Origin: JBBQZU01 sp041749535
GTDB lineage: Bacteria; Bacteroidota; Bacteroidia; Flavobacteriales_D; Cryomorphaceae
DNA: 64,000 bases
Assembly (NCBI GenBank): GCA_041749535.1
Contig: JBGTBE010000028.1
Coordinates: 1 to 64,000 of the forward strand
Direction of reading: 5' to 3'
Shown: piece after piece, positions 42,027-51,627 of the stretch
Layout: each line of letters starts with the position of its first letter
Position numbering within the stretch: position 1 is the first letter of the stretch
Made by a program: the position numbers and the translations under genes
Notes under the pieces: generated by a model
Databases searched by the model: none
What the model was told of the DNA's origin: nothing
The model's input: only the letters and a program-made list of their open reading frames with translations

Positions 42027-43195
42027 TGAAACTGCTTTATTACTCCCCGCATCCACATTTAAGTATACACGCTCCAACAGGCTACGGTACGCACATGCGC
42101 GAGATGATCACTGCTTTCAGAGCCCATGGCATGGAAGTGATGACTTTGATTGCCGGCGACCTTGTTGCACCTGCTGATACAGTTGGTAGCACTTCAGGGT
42201 CAGCAAAAGGCAAGTTGAGAAATGCAATGCCTCCGCTGTTTTGGGAATGCCTTAAGGATATTCAACGGCTTCGGTTCGACCATAAAATGAAACGAAAACT
42301 TGAAGATGCCATACGCACTTTCTCCCCCGATGTGGTGTACGAGCGGGTTGCGTATCTCCAAACTTCGGGCGTTCGGGCAGCATCGGGGGCAGGTGTGAGG
42401 CACATCGCTGAAATAAATGCCCCATTTCCCGAAGAGAGGGTAGCCTTTTCTGGAAATTCACTGCTCCTAAACAAAGCAAGAAGCGCCGAGCGGGAAATAC
42501 TAAAAAGTACCAATGCAGTTTCGGTAGTTAGTTCTGCTTTGGCCTCGTATCTAGGCAAAATCTGCCCTGGAGTGATGCCCAAAATCCACGTCATTCCAAA
42601 TTGCATAAATCCTGATGATGCACATTCCAATCCTGAATTGGTTGCAAAGCTGCGGATGGAACTGAACCTTATTGGGAAGAAAGTTGTAGGATTCGTGGGT
42701 TCTATTTTCCCATACCACGGCGTAGATATTCTCATCGAATCATTTGCCCTGCTGCAAGCAGATGCAAGACTTCTCATTGTGGGCGATGGTGCTTCCCTGC
42801 CTGAGTTGAAGGACAAAGTAAGGAATGCGGGTATTGAAGAAAAGGTGATTTTCACAGGCAGTGTGCCGCACAATAAAGTGTATGCATACATGGAATTAAT
42901 GGATATTTGCTGCATGGCGAAGAGCAACTGGTACGGATCACCAGTCAAATTATTTGAATATGGCCTTGCAGGAAAGGCAATATTGGCTCCAGATGTACAG
43001 CCGGTTAGAGATGTAATGGATGATACTACCGCTTTAATTGTGAAACCAGAGGTTGCAAGTGTGCACAATGCTATGGAGCGCCTGCTCAATGATGAAGCCC
43101 TCAGGGCAAGGTTGGCACGAGCATGGCATGCCAAGGTACTGGATAGATATACCTGGAAGCGTGCAGCCCAAACAATAGGTTCACTATGCGAATAG
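42026..43195 (+). CDS. Glycosyltransferase family 4, WbuB-like
   Basis: 389 aa from the ATG at 42026. GT-B fold: N-terminal APTGYGTHMREMI, C-terminal VVGFVGSIFPYHGVDILIESF, IVGDGASLPEL and the donor segment NWYGSPVKLFEYGLAGKAIL. The C-terminal half resembles the WbuB group, like the truncated gene at the left window edge. Its start overlaps the wecB stop by one base. Donor might be a deoxyamino sugar or ManNAc derivative (inference). Confidence 0.88.
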   Translation: MKLLYYSPHPHLSIHAPTGYGTHMREMITAFRAHGMEVMTLIAGDLVAPADTVGSTSGSAKGKLRNAMPPLFWECLKDIQRLRFDHKMKRKLEDAIRTFSPDVVYERVAYLQTSGVRAASGAGVRHIAEINAPFPEERVAFSGNSLLLNKARSAEREILKSTNAVSVVSSALASYLGKICPGVMPKIHVIPNCINPDDAHSNPELVAKLRMELNLIGKKVVGFVGSIFPYHGVDILIESFALLQADARLLIVGDGASLPELKDKVRNAGIEEKVIFTGSVPHNKVYAYMELMDICCMAKSNWYGSPVKLFEYGLAGKAILAPDVQPVRDVMDDTTALIVKPEVASVHNAMERLLNDEALRARLARAWHAKVLDRYTWKRAAQTIGSLCE

Positions 43196-44361
43196 CATTG
43201 CTCACAGATGGTATTACCCCCTATGTAACAGGTGGTATGCAACGACACTCCTATCACCTTGCACGCCATTTGCTTTTACTAGGCGCTGACCTCACCTTGG
43301 TACACGCTATCCCTCTGGGCCAAAAGCATCCCGACGAAGATGAAGTAAGAAAACTACTTGGAGGCGGAAAGCTAAGGGTGATTTCATTGCCATTTCCCAC
43401 CAGGAAACCTTCCATAATTCATGGAGACACCCTGCCAGGCCATTATATACGTGAGTCGTACAAATACGCTTGTGCGGTGTACGAATCCCTTGAGAAGGAG
43501 TGGAGCGATTTTGATTTTATCTATGCCAAAGGATTCACAGCGTGGAGATTGCTTGAGTTGAAAAAGAAAGGAGAGCATATGGCGCCTGTTGGCGTTAAAT
43601 TTCATGGGTACGAAATGTTCCAAAAAGGCCATGGACTCAAGGACCGTCTTATCCAATTCATGTTCAGACCCGCTGTGGTTTTTAATAACCGTGAGGCCAA
43701 TCTCGTATTCTCTTACGGTGGTGAAATAACTGAAATTATTAAGCGCACAGGAGTTGAAGAAGAGCACATTGTAGAAATTGGTTCCGGAGTGGATGATTCC
43801 TGGATTTCTGCTGAACCCAAAGTACAGTTGGGCGTGCGGAAATTCCTTTTTCTGGGTCGTGTTGAGCGCCGAAAGGGCATAGGAGACCTTATGCAGTGTA
43901 AGTCCTTCATCGCTAAACTTCCCATCGAGTTTCACTGGATCGGGCCAATACCGAAATCAAAACAGTTGCATCTGCCCAATTGCATTTACCATGGAGAAGT
44001 GAAAGACCCAGCAACACTTATGGCGCTGATAGACCAATGCCAGGTTTTGGTGGCTCCCAGCCATGCTGAAGGCATGCCCAATGCTATACTCGAAGCCATG
44101 TGCAGAGGGCTTGCCGTAATATCCACAGAAGTGGGAGCGGTACCCATGCTTGTCACAGAACTGAATGGAGTGCGGATAAAACCCGGCGATATCAGGGCAT
44201 TGAAAGCTGAATTGTCCCGCTTTGCCATCATGGCTGAAGCTGAGCTCAACACAATGAGAAAAAGCAGCATCGACGCAATTAACCAGAACTTTCGTTGGTC
44301 GCAGGTAGCAGCGCAAACGCTTAAAGCAATCAGGCAACGCACATATGGCTCCCGAGAGTAA
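43186..44361 (+). CDS. Glycosyltransferase family 4
   Basis: 391 aa, GT-B. N-terminal ITPYVTGGMQRHSYHLARHL is the acceptor-side glycine-rich loop. C-terminal FLFLGRVERRKGIGDLM and PSHAEGMPNAILEAMCRG contain the donor-binding E-x7-E. Overlaps its upstream neighbour by 10 nt. The gap to the following membrane protein gene is 30 nt, the largest in the operon after its start. Confidence 0.9.
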   Translation: MRIALLTDGITPYVTGGMQRHSYHLARHLLLLGADLTLVHAIPLGQKHPDEDEVRKLLGGGKLRVISLPFPTRKPSIIHGDTLPGHYIRESYKYACAVYESLEKEWSDFDFIYAKGFTAWRLLELKKKGEHMAPVGVKFHGYEMFQKGHGLKDRLIQFMFRPAVVFNNREANLVFSYGGEITEIIKRTGVEEEHIVEIGSGVDDSWISAEPKVQLGVRKFLFLGRVERRKGIGDLMQCKSFIAKLPIEFHWIGPIPKSKQLHLPNCIYHGEVKDPATLMALIDQCQVLVAPSHAEGMPNAILEAMCRGLAVISTEVGAVPMLVTELNGVRIKPGDIRALKAELSRFAIMAEAELNTMRKSSIDAINQNFRWSQVAAQTLKAIRQRTYGSRE

Positions 44362-44391
44362 CCATCTCCTACAAAAGAAGCATCTTTGCCC

Positions 44392-45729
44392 ATGGCAGGT
44401 TTCATAATCCGAAACAAGTTTTTGCTGTTGCTTTTTGCGCTGTGGTATCTGGTAGGTAGTGCCAGCATACCTGCATTTTACTTTGTGGGTGTGCTAACCA
44501 TTCTCCTGTTGTGGAGACACAAATTGTATTTCGAATTGCTGCTGGGGTTTTTCTTTATCCTTGTGTTGAGCGATAACTTCAAGTACACCACTGATTTCGC
44601 TAAGGAGTTTAAGAATGTATACATCGTTGCACTTGCGGCCATTGCGATAATAGACCGCAAGTTGCTCCAGCCAGTAAACAAGACCTATGTGTATCTCATT
44701 CCTTTCATTCTAATCTCTCTCCCCGGGCTCTTTGAATCACCAATTAAAATCACTGGCACCCAGAAGACACTTTCCTACTTGCTGCTCTTTTTTGCTGTGC
44801 CTCAGCTATATGTTGCAGCTTTTCGCGAGAAGGGAGCCGTGGTTGTAAAGGACTTTCTCTACTTCGGTGTTTTGATGATCATAGTGGGTTTTCTCTTCAG
44901 ATTCATAGACCCTGGTGTAGCGTTTTCACACGGAGACCGCTTTAGAGGTATTTTCGGCAACCCAAATGGGTTGGGCATTTTTGCAAGCTTACTTCTGGTG
45001 CTCGCGCTGGTAGGGCGGGAATATTTTAAATCATTTTTCTCGAAAACAGACCTGTGGTGGATCATTCTTTCCTGTTTGTTTGCGCTGCTGCTCTCTGGTT
45101 CCAGAACTTCCATTATCGCATCATTTTTGTTCTTGGCTTTTATCAGGTTCTTTAGGTTTTCTCCCGCCATTGGTTTCATATTATTGCTCATACTTGCCGT
45201 AGGTGCTGAAGCGATTTCGTCAAATCTGGTTGGAATCGCTGAGATGCTGGGATTATCAGAATACTTTCGAACAGAAACACTTCAGCAAGGCTCCGGAAGG
45301 TACATTGCATGGAACTTCGCGTGGGATGCCATCGAAGAGAATTTTTGGTTCGGGAGAGGGTTTGCTTTCGATGAATGGCTGATGGATTCCAATCAGGATG
45401 TACTCAATGACCTTGGGCATCAGGGAGGCGTTCACAATACCTATTTGATTGTATGGCTCAATACTGGATTTATAGGATTGTTGTTGTTCTTGCGGGCTCT
45501 TATCCTATGGTTTGTGAAAGCATCAAAGAATACGGTTTTGGCTGTACCAGCGCTCTGGCTGGTGCTTTTTTCTATTACGCTGGAACCCTGGCTCGCCGCT
45601 TCGCTCAATCCATTCTCCATCATTCTCATTATAGCCATATGCATCATGACGGATGAATCATTTCAACCGTATATTCGCGGTGAAATAAGCGCTGTTGAAG
45701 TACCCCAAGCCATATCGACGCCTGCTTAA
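44392..45729 (+). CDS. O-antigen ligase/polymerase-like membrane protein (Wzy/WaaL type)
   Basis: 445 aa, about ten to twelve hydrophobic helices and a large periplasmic loop near 290-345. The Wzy_C-like landmark FRGIFGNPNGLGIFASLLL (about 184-202) and HNTYLIVWLNTGFIGLLL (about 345-362) are typical of O-antigen ligase/polymerase proteins. It would join undecaprenyl-linked repeat units or ligate them to lipid A on the outer face of the inner membrane. Wzy and WaaL cannot be separated by sequence reading. No Wzx flippase lies in this operon. Confidence 0.85.
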   Translation: MAGFIIRNKFLLLLFALWYLVGSASIPAFYFVGVLTILLLWRHKLYFELLLGFFFILVLSDNFKYTTDFAKEFKNVYIVALAAIAIIDRKLLQPVNKTYVYLIPFILISLPGLFESPIKITGTQKTLSYLLLFFAVPQLYVAAFREKGAVVVKDFLYFGVLMIIVGFLFRFIDPGVAFSHGDRFRGIFGNPNGLGIFASLLLVLALVGREYFKSFFSKTDLWWIILSCLFALLLSGSRTSIIASFLFLAFIRFFRFSPAIGFILLLILAVGAEAISSNLVGIAEMLGLSEYFRTETLQQGSGRYIAWNFAWDAIEENFWFGRGFAFDEWLMDSNQDVLNDLGHQGGVHNTYLIVWLNTGFIGLLLFLRALILWFVKASKNTVLAVPALWLVLFSITLEPWLAASLNPFSIILIIAICIMTDESFQPYIRGEISAVEVPQAISTPA

Positions 45730-46636
45730 GTGGGCAGTACTTTCTGTGCTGCTTCTCGCGCTTGCAGAAGTATTGCTTCGTTTCTTTTTTGGATTTGGAG
45801 TGGTTCCTGTGTACTACCCAAGCAATAGCTACGAGTATGCCTTAGTACCTGGACAACAATTGCAAAGGTTAGGTAATGAGTTTAGCATCAATGCTGAAGG
45901 AATGAGGAGTGCACCCCTTTCGGGCAATGAATTTCGCGTACTCAAGTTTGGGGACTCCGTGCTCAATGGAGGTATCCGAACAGATCAGAAGGAATTGTGC
46001 AGTTCCATTCTCGAAGTAAAACTTGCCGATCTCAACACTGAAAAGAAAGTGAGAATACTCAACGTATCGAACGGTAGTTGGGGGCCCGACAATGCCTTTG
46101 CCTGGATGGAAGAACATGGAAGGTTCGACGCAGTGATGATTGTGCTGGTTTTTAGCAGCCATGATTGGCAAGATCAGATGTCATTTATTGATGTGGTAGG
46201 AAGGGTTCCTTTTTATCCCGCTGAGCAACCCACCACCGCCATTTCAGATTTTATTTCCTGGGGATGGTCCCGCACATTTGGAAGCGTAGCGTGGGACCAT
46301 CTCCCTTCAATGGTAACCCATGTGCCCGCCAAAGCTGAGTTCAACACAGGTTGGGCCGCCTTCATAGAATATTGCGCACAGGAGCGGGTCCCACTGCTTG
46401 TATACCACCATGCCGAAGCGGGTGAAGCAAGGTCCGGAACATGGAATGAGAATGGTCAGAAACTCGAAGCTTATCTCCTCCAAAATAGAGTGACAGTGCT
46501 TAGTGGAATTGATTCAGAATTTGACAATGATGATTACCGCGACGAGATACACCCCACTGCATCTGGGCAGAGAAAAATAGCCTTGGCCCTGGAGCCGGTT
46601 ATAGTAAATCTTTTAACCCGTGAGGATGAGCAGTAA
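45695..46636 (+). CDS. SGNH-hydrolase-like membrane-anchored protein
   Basis: 313 aa with a TTG start at 45695, overlapping the previous gene by 35 nt; no later start keeps the N-terminal membrane helix (about 12-32). Block I is KFGDSVLNGG (about 84-93), and block V is DEIHPTASGQR near 285-295, giving the serine and Asp-His pair. Such proteins (AlgX/PatB-like) remove or transfer acetyl groups on polysaccharide in the periplasm. The nearby WcaF-like acetyltransferase is a possible counterpart. Start codon is the weakest part of the call. Confidence 0.75.
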   Translation: MKYPKPYRRLLKWAVLSVLLLALAEVLLRFFFGFGVVPVYYPSNSYEYALVPGQQLQRLGNEFSINAEGMRSAPLSGNEFRVLKFGDSVLNGGIRTDQKELCSSILEVKLADLNTEKKVRILNVSNGSWGPDNAFAWMEEHGRFDAVMIVLVFSSHDWQDQMSFIDVVGRVPFYPAEQPTTAISDFISWGWSRTFGSVAWDHLPSMVTHVPAKAEFNTGWAAFIEYCAQERVPLLVYHHAEAGEARSGTWNENGQKLEAYLLQNRVTVLSGIDSEFDNDDYRDEIHPTASGQRKIALALEPVIVNLLTREDEQ

Positions 46637-47672
46637 GCCAAAGAAAGTGCTATTTCTCTACACAGAACTTGCCGGTTACATCATCAACTGCATGGAAGCA
46701 TTGGCTGAGACTGGCGTAGATGTATACGTTATTCACTGGCCCGTAAATGCAGAAGCTCCTTTCATGTTTAATAAGGAGAATAGAAAATGCAAATATGAGG
46801 AGCGTTCAAAATACTCTACTGTATCACTGCTCGCTGCCGCTCGCAGCATAGAACCTGATATGATTGTGTGCAGTGGATGGATAGACAAGGGATATTTGCG
46901 CGTATGCCGGGCTATGCAAGAATCTTGCAGAACAGTAATTGCCCTGGACAACCAACCACCAAAGACCCTGAAAGGATGGCTGGCGCTGGCTCGTGCGAGA
47001 ATGCTATACAGGCCCTTCTTTTCGCATGCATGGGTGCCTGGTATTCCACAGTTTTCTTTTGCCAGGAAGCTGGGGTTTGCCAAATCTGCAATTCGCACTG
47101 GATTTTACACAATAGATGTTAGAGCGTTTAAGCCCTTCTTTGGCAATTCCCCTGCCGGACCCTTCCCCCGCAGGTTTGTGTTTACCGGTAGGTATGTAAA
47201 ATCCAAAGGCATTGAGATTTTATGGCAAGCATTCAAAAATGCCAACCTAAACGGATTTACCCTAACTTGTGCAGGCACGGGGCCGCTTTGGGAAATTCGC
47301 CCGGAGTTGCCCGGACTTATGCATATGGGATTTGTGCAGCCTGCAGAAATGGGTACTTTTGTTCGCCCGGGAGGGGTGTTTGTGCTACCGAGTAAATATG
47401 AGCCTTGGGGTGTTGTGTTACACGAGTTTGCCGCATGTGGTTACCCGCTTATATGCAGCGAAGCTGTGGGTGCGTCATCGGCGTTTCTCGAAAGTGGGAA
47501 GAATGGTATCCTGGTAAAACCTGGGAACTTAGCGGAGCTCAAAGCTGCGCTGGAATGGATGGCAAGTCGTAGCGATCAGGAATTGTGGAAAATGGCTTCA
47601 CACAGTGCAGAGCTTGGTAAAAAAATCTCCGCAGAAAGTTGGGTGCAAACAGCCTTGAAATTGATGGATTAG
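46626..47672 (+). CDS. Glycosyltransferase family 4
   Basis: 348 aa from the ATG at 46626, overlapping the SGNH gene by 11 nt. C-terminal half: RFVFTGRYVKSKGIEIL, TCAGTGPLWEI, and LPSKYEPWGVVLHEFAACGYP with the E-x7-E donor-binding pair. The N-terminal half contains VLFLYTELAGYIINCM. It is a GT-B retaining enzyme by family. Context places it in the same polysaccharide operon. Confidence 0.88.
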   Translation: MSSKPKKVLFLYTELAGYIINCMEALAETGVDVYVIHWPVNAEAPFMFNKENRKCKYEERSKYSTVSLLAAARSIEPDMIVCSGWIDKGYLRVCRAMQESCRTVIALDNQPPKTLKGWLALARARMLYRPFFSHAWVPGIPQFSFARKLGFAKSAIRTGFYTIDVRAFKPFFGNSPAGPFPRRFVFTGRYVKSKGIEILWQAFKNANLNGFTLTCAGTGPLWEIRPELPGLMHMGFVQPAEMGTFVRPGGVFVLPSKYEPWGVVLHEFAACGYPLICSEAVGASSAFLESGKNGILVKPGNLAELKAALEWMASRSDQELWKMASHSAELGKKISAESWVQTALKLMD

Positions 47673-47682
47673 AGTCTATATT

Positions 47683-48621
47683 ATGTCAAAAATACTCGTA
47701 ACCGGTGGAGCCGGGTTTATAGCAAGTGAGCTTGCAGAAAAGCTTTCGCACCGCATCGAAAACCAGATAGTGGTTGTGGACAACCTGCAAACAGGTTCGA
47801 AGGAGAAGGTACCAAAAGGCAAGTTTAACAATGTGCACTTCATTAAGTGCGATGTGAACCGCCTGGAAGATATCTCAGCAGTATTTTTTGCATACAGATT
47901 TGAATTTGTTTTTCATTACGCCGCTACCGTTGGCGTTCAGCGCACGTTGGCAAATCCCGTGAAGGTGCTCGATGATATTAACGGCATCAGAAATATACTG
48001 GACCTCAGCAAGAATACCGGTGTGAAACGCGTGCTTTTTTCAAGCAGCTCTGAGGTATATGGAGAGCCAGTGGAGATTCCTCAAAACGAACAAACCACTC
48101 CGCTAAATTCTAAACTTCCATATGCCATTGTGAAGAATATTGGTGAGGCTTTCCTGAGGTCATATCAGCAGGAATACGGATTGGAGTATACCATATTTCG
48201 CTTTTTCAATACATACGGTGTAAGGCAAAGTGCCGACTTTGTGGTTTCCAGGTTTATCAATTCAGCATTGAAGAATCAGGATATCTCCGTGTATGGAGAT
48301 GGATTACAGACGCGTACCTTCTGCTATATCGACGACAATATCGACGCATGCCTTGGGGCTTTTTACGGCGATGCAATCGTAAATGATGTGATCAATATTG
48401 GCTCGAACAAGGAGGTAACCATTCTCGAACTTGCCAACACCATTGTTTCATTCACCGGTTCCAAATCTAAGATTGTACACCTGCCTCCTTTGGCGGAAGG
48501 CGATATGACCCGCAGACTGCCGGACAATAGCAGGATGATGGAAGTACTGGGCAGAGAATTGATGCCCTTGGATGTGGGTCTGCGTAAAATACTACACGCC
48601 CCCGAGTTTATTAAGAACTAA
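47683..48621 (+). CDS. SDR sugar-nucleotide epimerase/decarboxylase-like, unusual nucleotide motif
   Basis: 312 aa. SDR features: ILVTGGAGFIAS (4-15), SSSSEVYGEP, catalytic LPYAIVK, and GLQTRTFCYIDDNIDACLGA, the last as in UDP-glucuronate decarboxylase and UDP-glucose epimerase families. The Rossmann glycine motif reads G-x-x-G-x-x-A, with the third Gly (of GFIGS) replaced by Ala at residue 14. Extended SDRs usually keep Gly there, but Ala can be tolerated. The substrate is not set. Confidence 0.83.
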   Translation: MSKILVTGGAGFIASELAEKLSHRIENQIVVVDNLQTGSKEKVPKGKFNNVHFIKCDVNRLEDISAVFFAYRFEFVFHYAATVGVQRTLANPVKVLDDINGIRNILDLSKNTGVKRVLFSSSSEVYGEPVEIPQNEQTTPLNSKLPYAIVKNIGEAFLRSYQQEYGLEYTIFRFFNTYGVRQSADFVVSRFINSALKNQDISVYGDGLQTRTFCYIDDNIDACLGAFYGDAIVNDVINIGSNKEVTILELANTIVSFTGSKSKIVHLPPLAEGDMTRRLPDNSRMMEVLGRELMPLDVGLRKILHAPEFIKN

Positions 48622-50495
48622 TGTGCGGTATCAACGGCGTTTTTGGGCACCTTCCAAACCAAAGGGAAACGCTTGACCGGATGAATAGTGCACTCTCCCA
48701 CAGGGGTCCCAACGCTGAAGGCACATTTGTTACCGAGTCTATAGCACTCGGGCACCGCAGGCTCTCAATTATAGATTTGAGCGATGATGCCAATCAGCCT
48801 ATGGGCGATGCTTCAGGCCGATACACCATTGTATTTAATGGTGAAATATACAATTACCAGGAGTTGAGAAGCCAATTGGCTTCTTATCCTTTCAGAACGA
48901 AAAGCGACACCGAAGTGCTCTTGGCAGGCTTGATAAGCAATGGCATGCAATTTATCAAATCGTGCAATGGAATGTTCGCATTTGCCTTTTGGGATGAAGA
49001 AGAACAGCGCTTGCTCATTGGCCGCGACCGCATGGGCATCAAGCCTTTGTATTACGCCAGAGTGGACAATAGTTTTATATTTTCAAGCGAAATACGGGCC
49101 ATAATCAAAAGCGGGTTGATGGCTCCCAGGCTCAATATTTCTGCACTGCCTGAGTATATTCGTTACCAGACAGTGCATGGCGACAATACCATTCTCGAAG
49201 GGGTTTACAGCCTTCACCCTGGGTGTTGTATTGAGATCACACAATCTGAAGATGTGATGCACACCTGGTGGCACCCAACCACACATTATAACCGTGATGT
49301 GGCATTCATTGGAGTTGGAGAGATACATGCACTGATCAGGCAAAAACTGGAGCAGGCAGTGAGACGAAGGCTTGTGGCCGATGTACCGTTTGGTGCATTT
49401 CTATCGGGTGGCATCGATTCCAGCGCTGTAGTAGGCCTTGCCTCAGGTTTAGTAACTCAGCCACTGCGCACTTTTACCGTATCTTTTCAGGAAAGTACAT
49501 TCAGCGAGGCTTCTCACGCGGCTGCAATAGCCCGGCGCTTCGGGACCAACCACACTGAGATTATGCTCCATGCCTCTGATCTCCTGCGAGAATTGCCAGA
49601 TGCCTTGGCTTCAATGGATCATCCTGGGGGTGATGGTATCAATACCTATGTGGTATCCCGAGCGGCAAAGGAAGCGGGTATTACCATGGTACTATCTGGT
49701 TTGGGGGGAGATGAACTTTTCGCAGGATATCCTGTATTTACCCAAATTAGCGAATTGCAGAAGAATCAATGGCTGCTTAGTTTTCCGAAGTTCGCACGAA
49801 GTTTGGCAGGCCGCGCCATGGTGCTTCGCAATCCCGGAAATGCTTCCGAAAAAACTGCATCTGTCCTGAAACAGGATCGCTTTGATGTTGAATATGCCTA
49901 TCAGTTCAGCAGAGAGGTAGTTTCTGAGACCCAGGTAGCCCAAATGCTCAGAAGTACCGCCGGATCTATACACGAGGTTTTTAAGATTGCACATGAGGGT
50001 ATAGGGTATGGCAAGCCTGGATATTCCCTCCCTCTATTGGGTAGGATTTCGTATGCAGAGCTTTCTACTTACTTACAGTCCGTGCTGTTGCGCGATGCCG
50101 ACCAAATGGGAATGGCAAATGCGCTTGAAATACGGGTTCCCTTTCTGGACCATGAACTCGTTGAAACTGTGCTCGGCATTCCCGATATTTTAAAATACCC
50201 GCACACACCAAAGAAGCTACTTACCGATGCGCTGGAAGGGCTTCTGCCCCCTTCGGTCACCACCCGGCCCAAGATGGGTTTTACCTTTCCCTGGGATGCC
50301 TGGATGCGCGCTGAACTCCGAGATTGGTGTGGTGACCATATGTTGAAACTCTCGCAGAGAGCTCCATTCCACCGGGCAGAAGTACAGAAGAGGTGGGATC
50401 TATTTCTCAGCGGCCATCCTTCGGTTACATGGTCGCGTATTTGGTACCTTTGTGTACTAGAAAATTGGCTTTCGCGAAATGGAGTTGAAGCATAA
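48621..50495 (+). CDS. asnB: Asparagine synthase-like glutamine amidotransferase
   Basis: 624 aa. N-terminal class II glutaminase with nucleophile C2 (MCGINGVFG), R48/NGE/D glutamine-binding motifs (HRRLSIID; VFNGEIYNY, 71-79). Synthetase domain with the PP-loop SGGIDSS (262-268) for ATP. It makes an amide from an Asp or, in glycan clusters (WbpS-like), from an uronic-acid carboxyl. The position inside the operon suggests glycan amidation; housekeeping AsnB is the alternative. It overlaps upstream by one base and downstream by 17 nt. Confidence 0.9.
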   Translation: MCGINGVFGHLPNQRETLDRMNSALSHRGPNAEGTFVTESIALGHRRLSIIDLSDDANQPMGDASGRYTIVFNGEIYNYQELRSQLASYPFRTKSDTEVLLAGLISNGMQFIKSCNGMFAFAFWDEEEQRLLIGRDRMGIKPLYYARVDNSFIFSSEIRAIIKSGLMAPRLNISALPEYIRYQTVHGDNTILEGVYSLHPGCCIEITQSEDVMHTWWHPTTHYNRDVAFIGVGEIHALIRQKLEQAVRRRLVADVPFGAFLSGGIDSSAVVGLASGLVTQPLRTFTVSFQESTFSEASHAAAIARRFGTNHTEIMLHASDLLRELPDALASMDHPGGDGINTYVVSRAAKEAGITMVLSGLGGDELFAGYPVFTQISELQKNQWLLSFPKFARSLAGRAMVLRNPGNASEKTASVLKQDRFDVEYAYQFSREVVSETQVAQMLRSTAGSIHEVFKIAHEGIGYGKPGYSLPLLGRISYAELSTYLQSVLLRDADQMGMANALEIRVPFLDHELVETVLGIPDILKYPHTPKKLLTDALEGLLPPSVTTRPKMGFTFPWDAWMRAELRDWCGDHMLKLSQRAPFHRAEVQKRWDLFLSGHPSVTWSRIWYLCVLENWLSRNGVEA

Positions 50496-51627
50496 ACCAT
50501 CCGTGTTGGTATTTACCGACTGGTATTTGCCAGGCTTCAAAGCTGGTGGGCCTATAAGCAGTATGATCAATATGGTAGAAGCCATAGGCAGCGAGGTTGA
50601 CTTTTGGATAGTTTGCGCTGATAGCGACTATCTGGACAGCACACCCTACCCCCATTTGGAACCATTAATCTGGCATCAGGTCGGATTGGCGAAGGTATTG
50701 TACCTGCCAAAAGGCAAAAGAAGGTTTGGATTTATTTCTATCCTTATTTCCAGAACCCATTGTAATTGGATTTATATCAATGGCTTGTTCAGTAAAGCTT
50801 TCTCAGTGTTCCCATTGCTTGCCGCCAAAAGATTGGGAAAGGCAGCCATAGTAGCCCCAAGAGGAATGCTTGCCCCCGGAGCCTTGGGTATTAAGTCGGC
50901 AAAGAAAAGGGCATTTCTGAAATTTTTTAAAACCTTCGGGTTGTACAGATCCATTACTTTTCATGCAACACACACGCACGAAGCCGGGCACATTCTCGAC
51001 AACATATCAGAGAATGCAAAAATTGTCACCCTGCCCAATTTTTCCAGAAAACCAAAAGTGGACCGCACCAGGATTTCCAAATCAGTTGGAGAATTGAACT
51101 TGCTTATGGTTGCGCGACTGGCTCCCGAAAAGAACATTCATTTCGCCATGGAAGTGCTTTCCCGGGTTCATGCTCCTGCAAAGGTTGTACTGAAATGTAT
51201 AGGTCCTGTGTACGATGCGCAATATGCATCATTCTGTAAAGACCTTGCAGCATCGCTTCCTTCCAACATTACGGTGGAGTGGAAAGGGCCTTGCAATGCC
51301 GCCGAGATCGACGATGCCTTGAGCTGGGCCCATCTTTTTTTCCTTCCTACTTTGGGCGAGAATTACGGACATTCTATCGTAGAAGCCTTGCTCGCCGGAG
51401 TCCCTGTTCTAATTTCTGACACCACGCCATGGAGCGCATTGCAGACCTATGGTCTTGGAGCTGATTTTCCTTTGGGACAGGTAGCTTCTTTTTCTGACTA
51501 TATTTCGCATATTTCTGCAATGGATGACAACCAGTATCTCAATGAATTTCAGGGTGTAGCCTTAAAAGCAAGCCAACTCGTTCACCTACCTTTGACCCGC
51601 CAGGGTTATAAATCACTTTTTGCATGA
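50479..51627 (+). CDS. Glycosyltransferase family 4
   Basis: 382 aa. N-terminal FTDWYLPGFKAGGPISSM (12-29) is the family-typical glycine loop; the C-terminal half has NLLMVARLAPEKNIHFAM and PTLGENYGHSIVEALLAGVPVL with the E-x7-E. It shares a 17-nt overlap with asnB and an ATGA with the acetyltransferase. Specificity unknown. GT-B, cytoplasmic. Confidence 0.9.
   Translation: MELKHKPSVLVFTDWYLPGFKAGGPISSMINMVEAIGSEVDFWIVCADSDYLDSTPYPHLEPLIWHQVGLAKVLYLPKGKRRFGFISILISRTHCNWIYINGLFSKAFSVFPLLAAKRLGKAAIVAPRGMLAPGALGIKSAKKRAFLKFFKTFGLYRSITFHATHTHEAGHILDNISENAKIVTLPNFSRKPKVDRTRISKSVGELNLLMVARLAPEKNIHFAMEVLSRVHAPAKVVLKCIGPVYDAQYASFCKDLAASLPSNITVEWKGPCNAAEIDDALSWAHLFFLPTLGENYGHSIVEALLAGVPVLISDTTPWSALQTYGLGADFPLGQVASFSDYISHISAMDDNQYLNEFQGVALKASQLVHLPLTRQGYKSLFA

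Noticed and set aside
42262..43269. Long open frame on the minus strand (about 335 codons) across a GT4 gene
   Set aside because: The plus strand carries a clear glycosyltransferase with family motifs; the reverse frame is serine- and threonine-rich with no domain pattern, a typical shadow.
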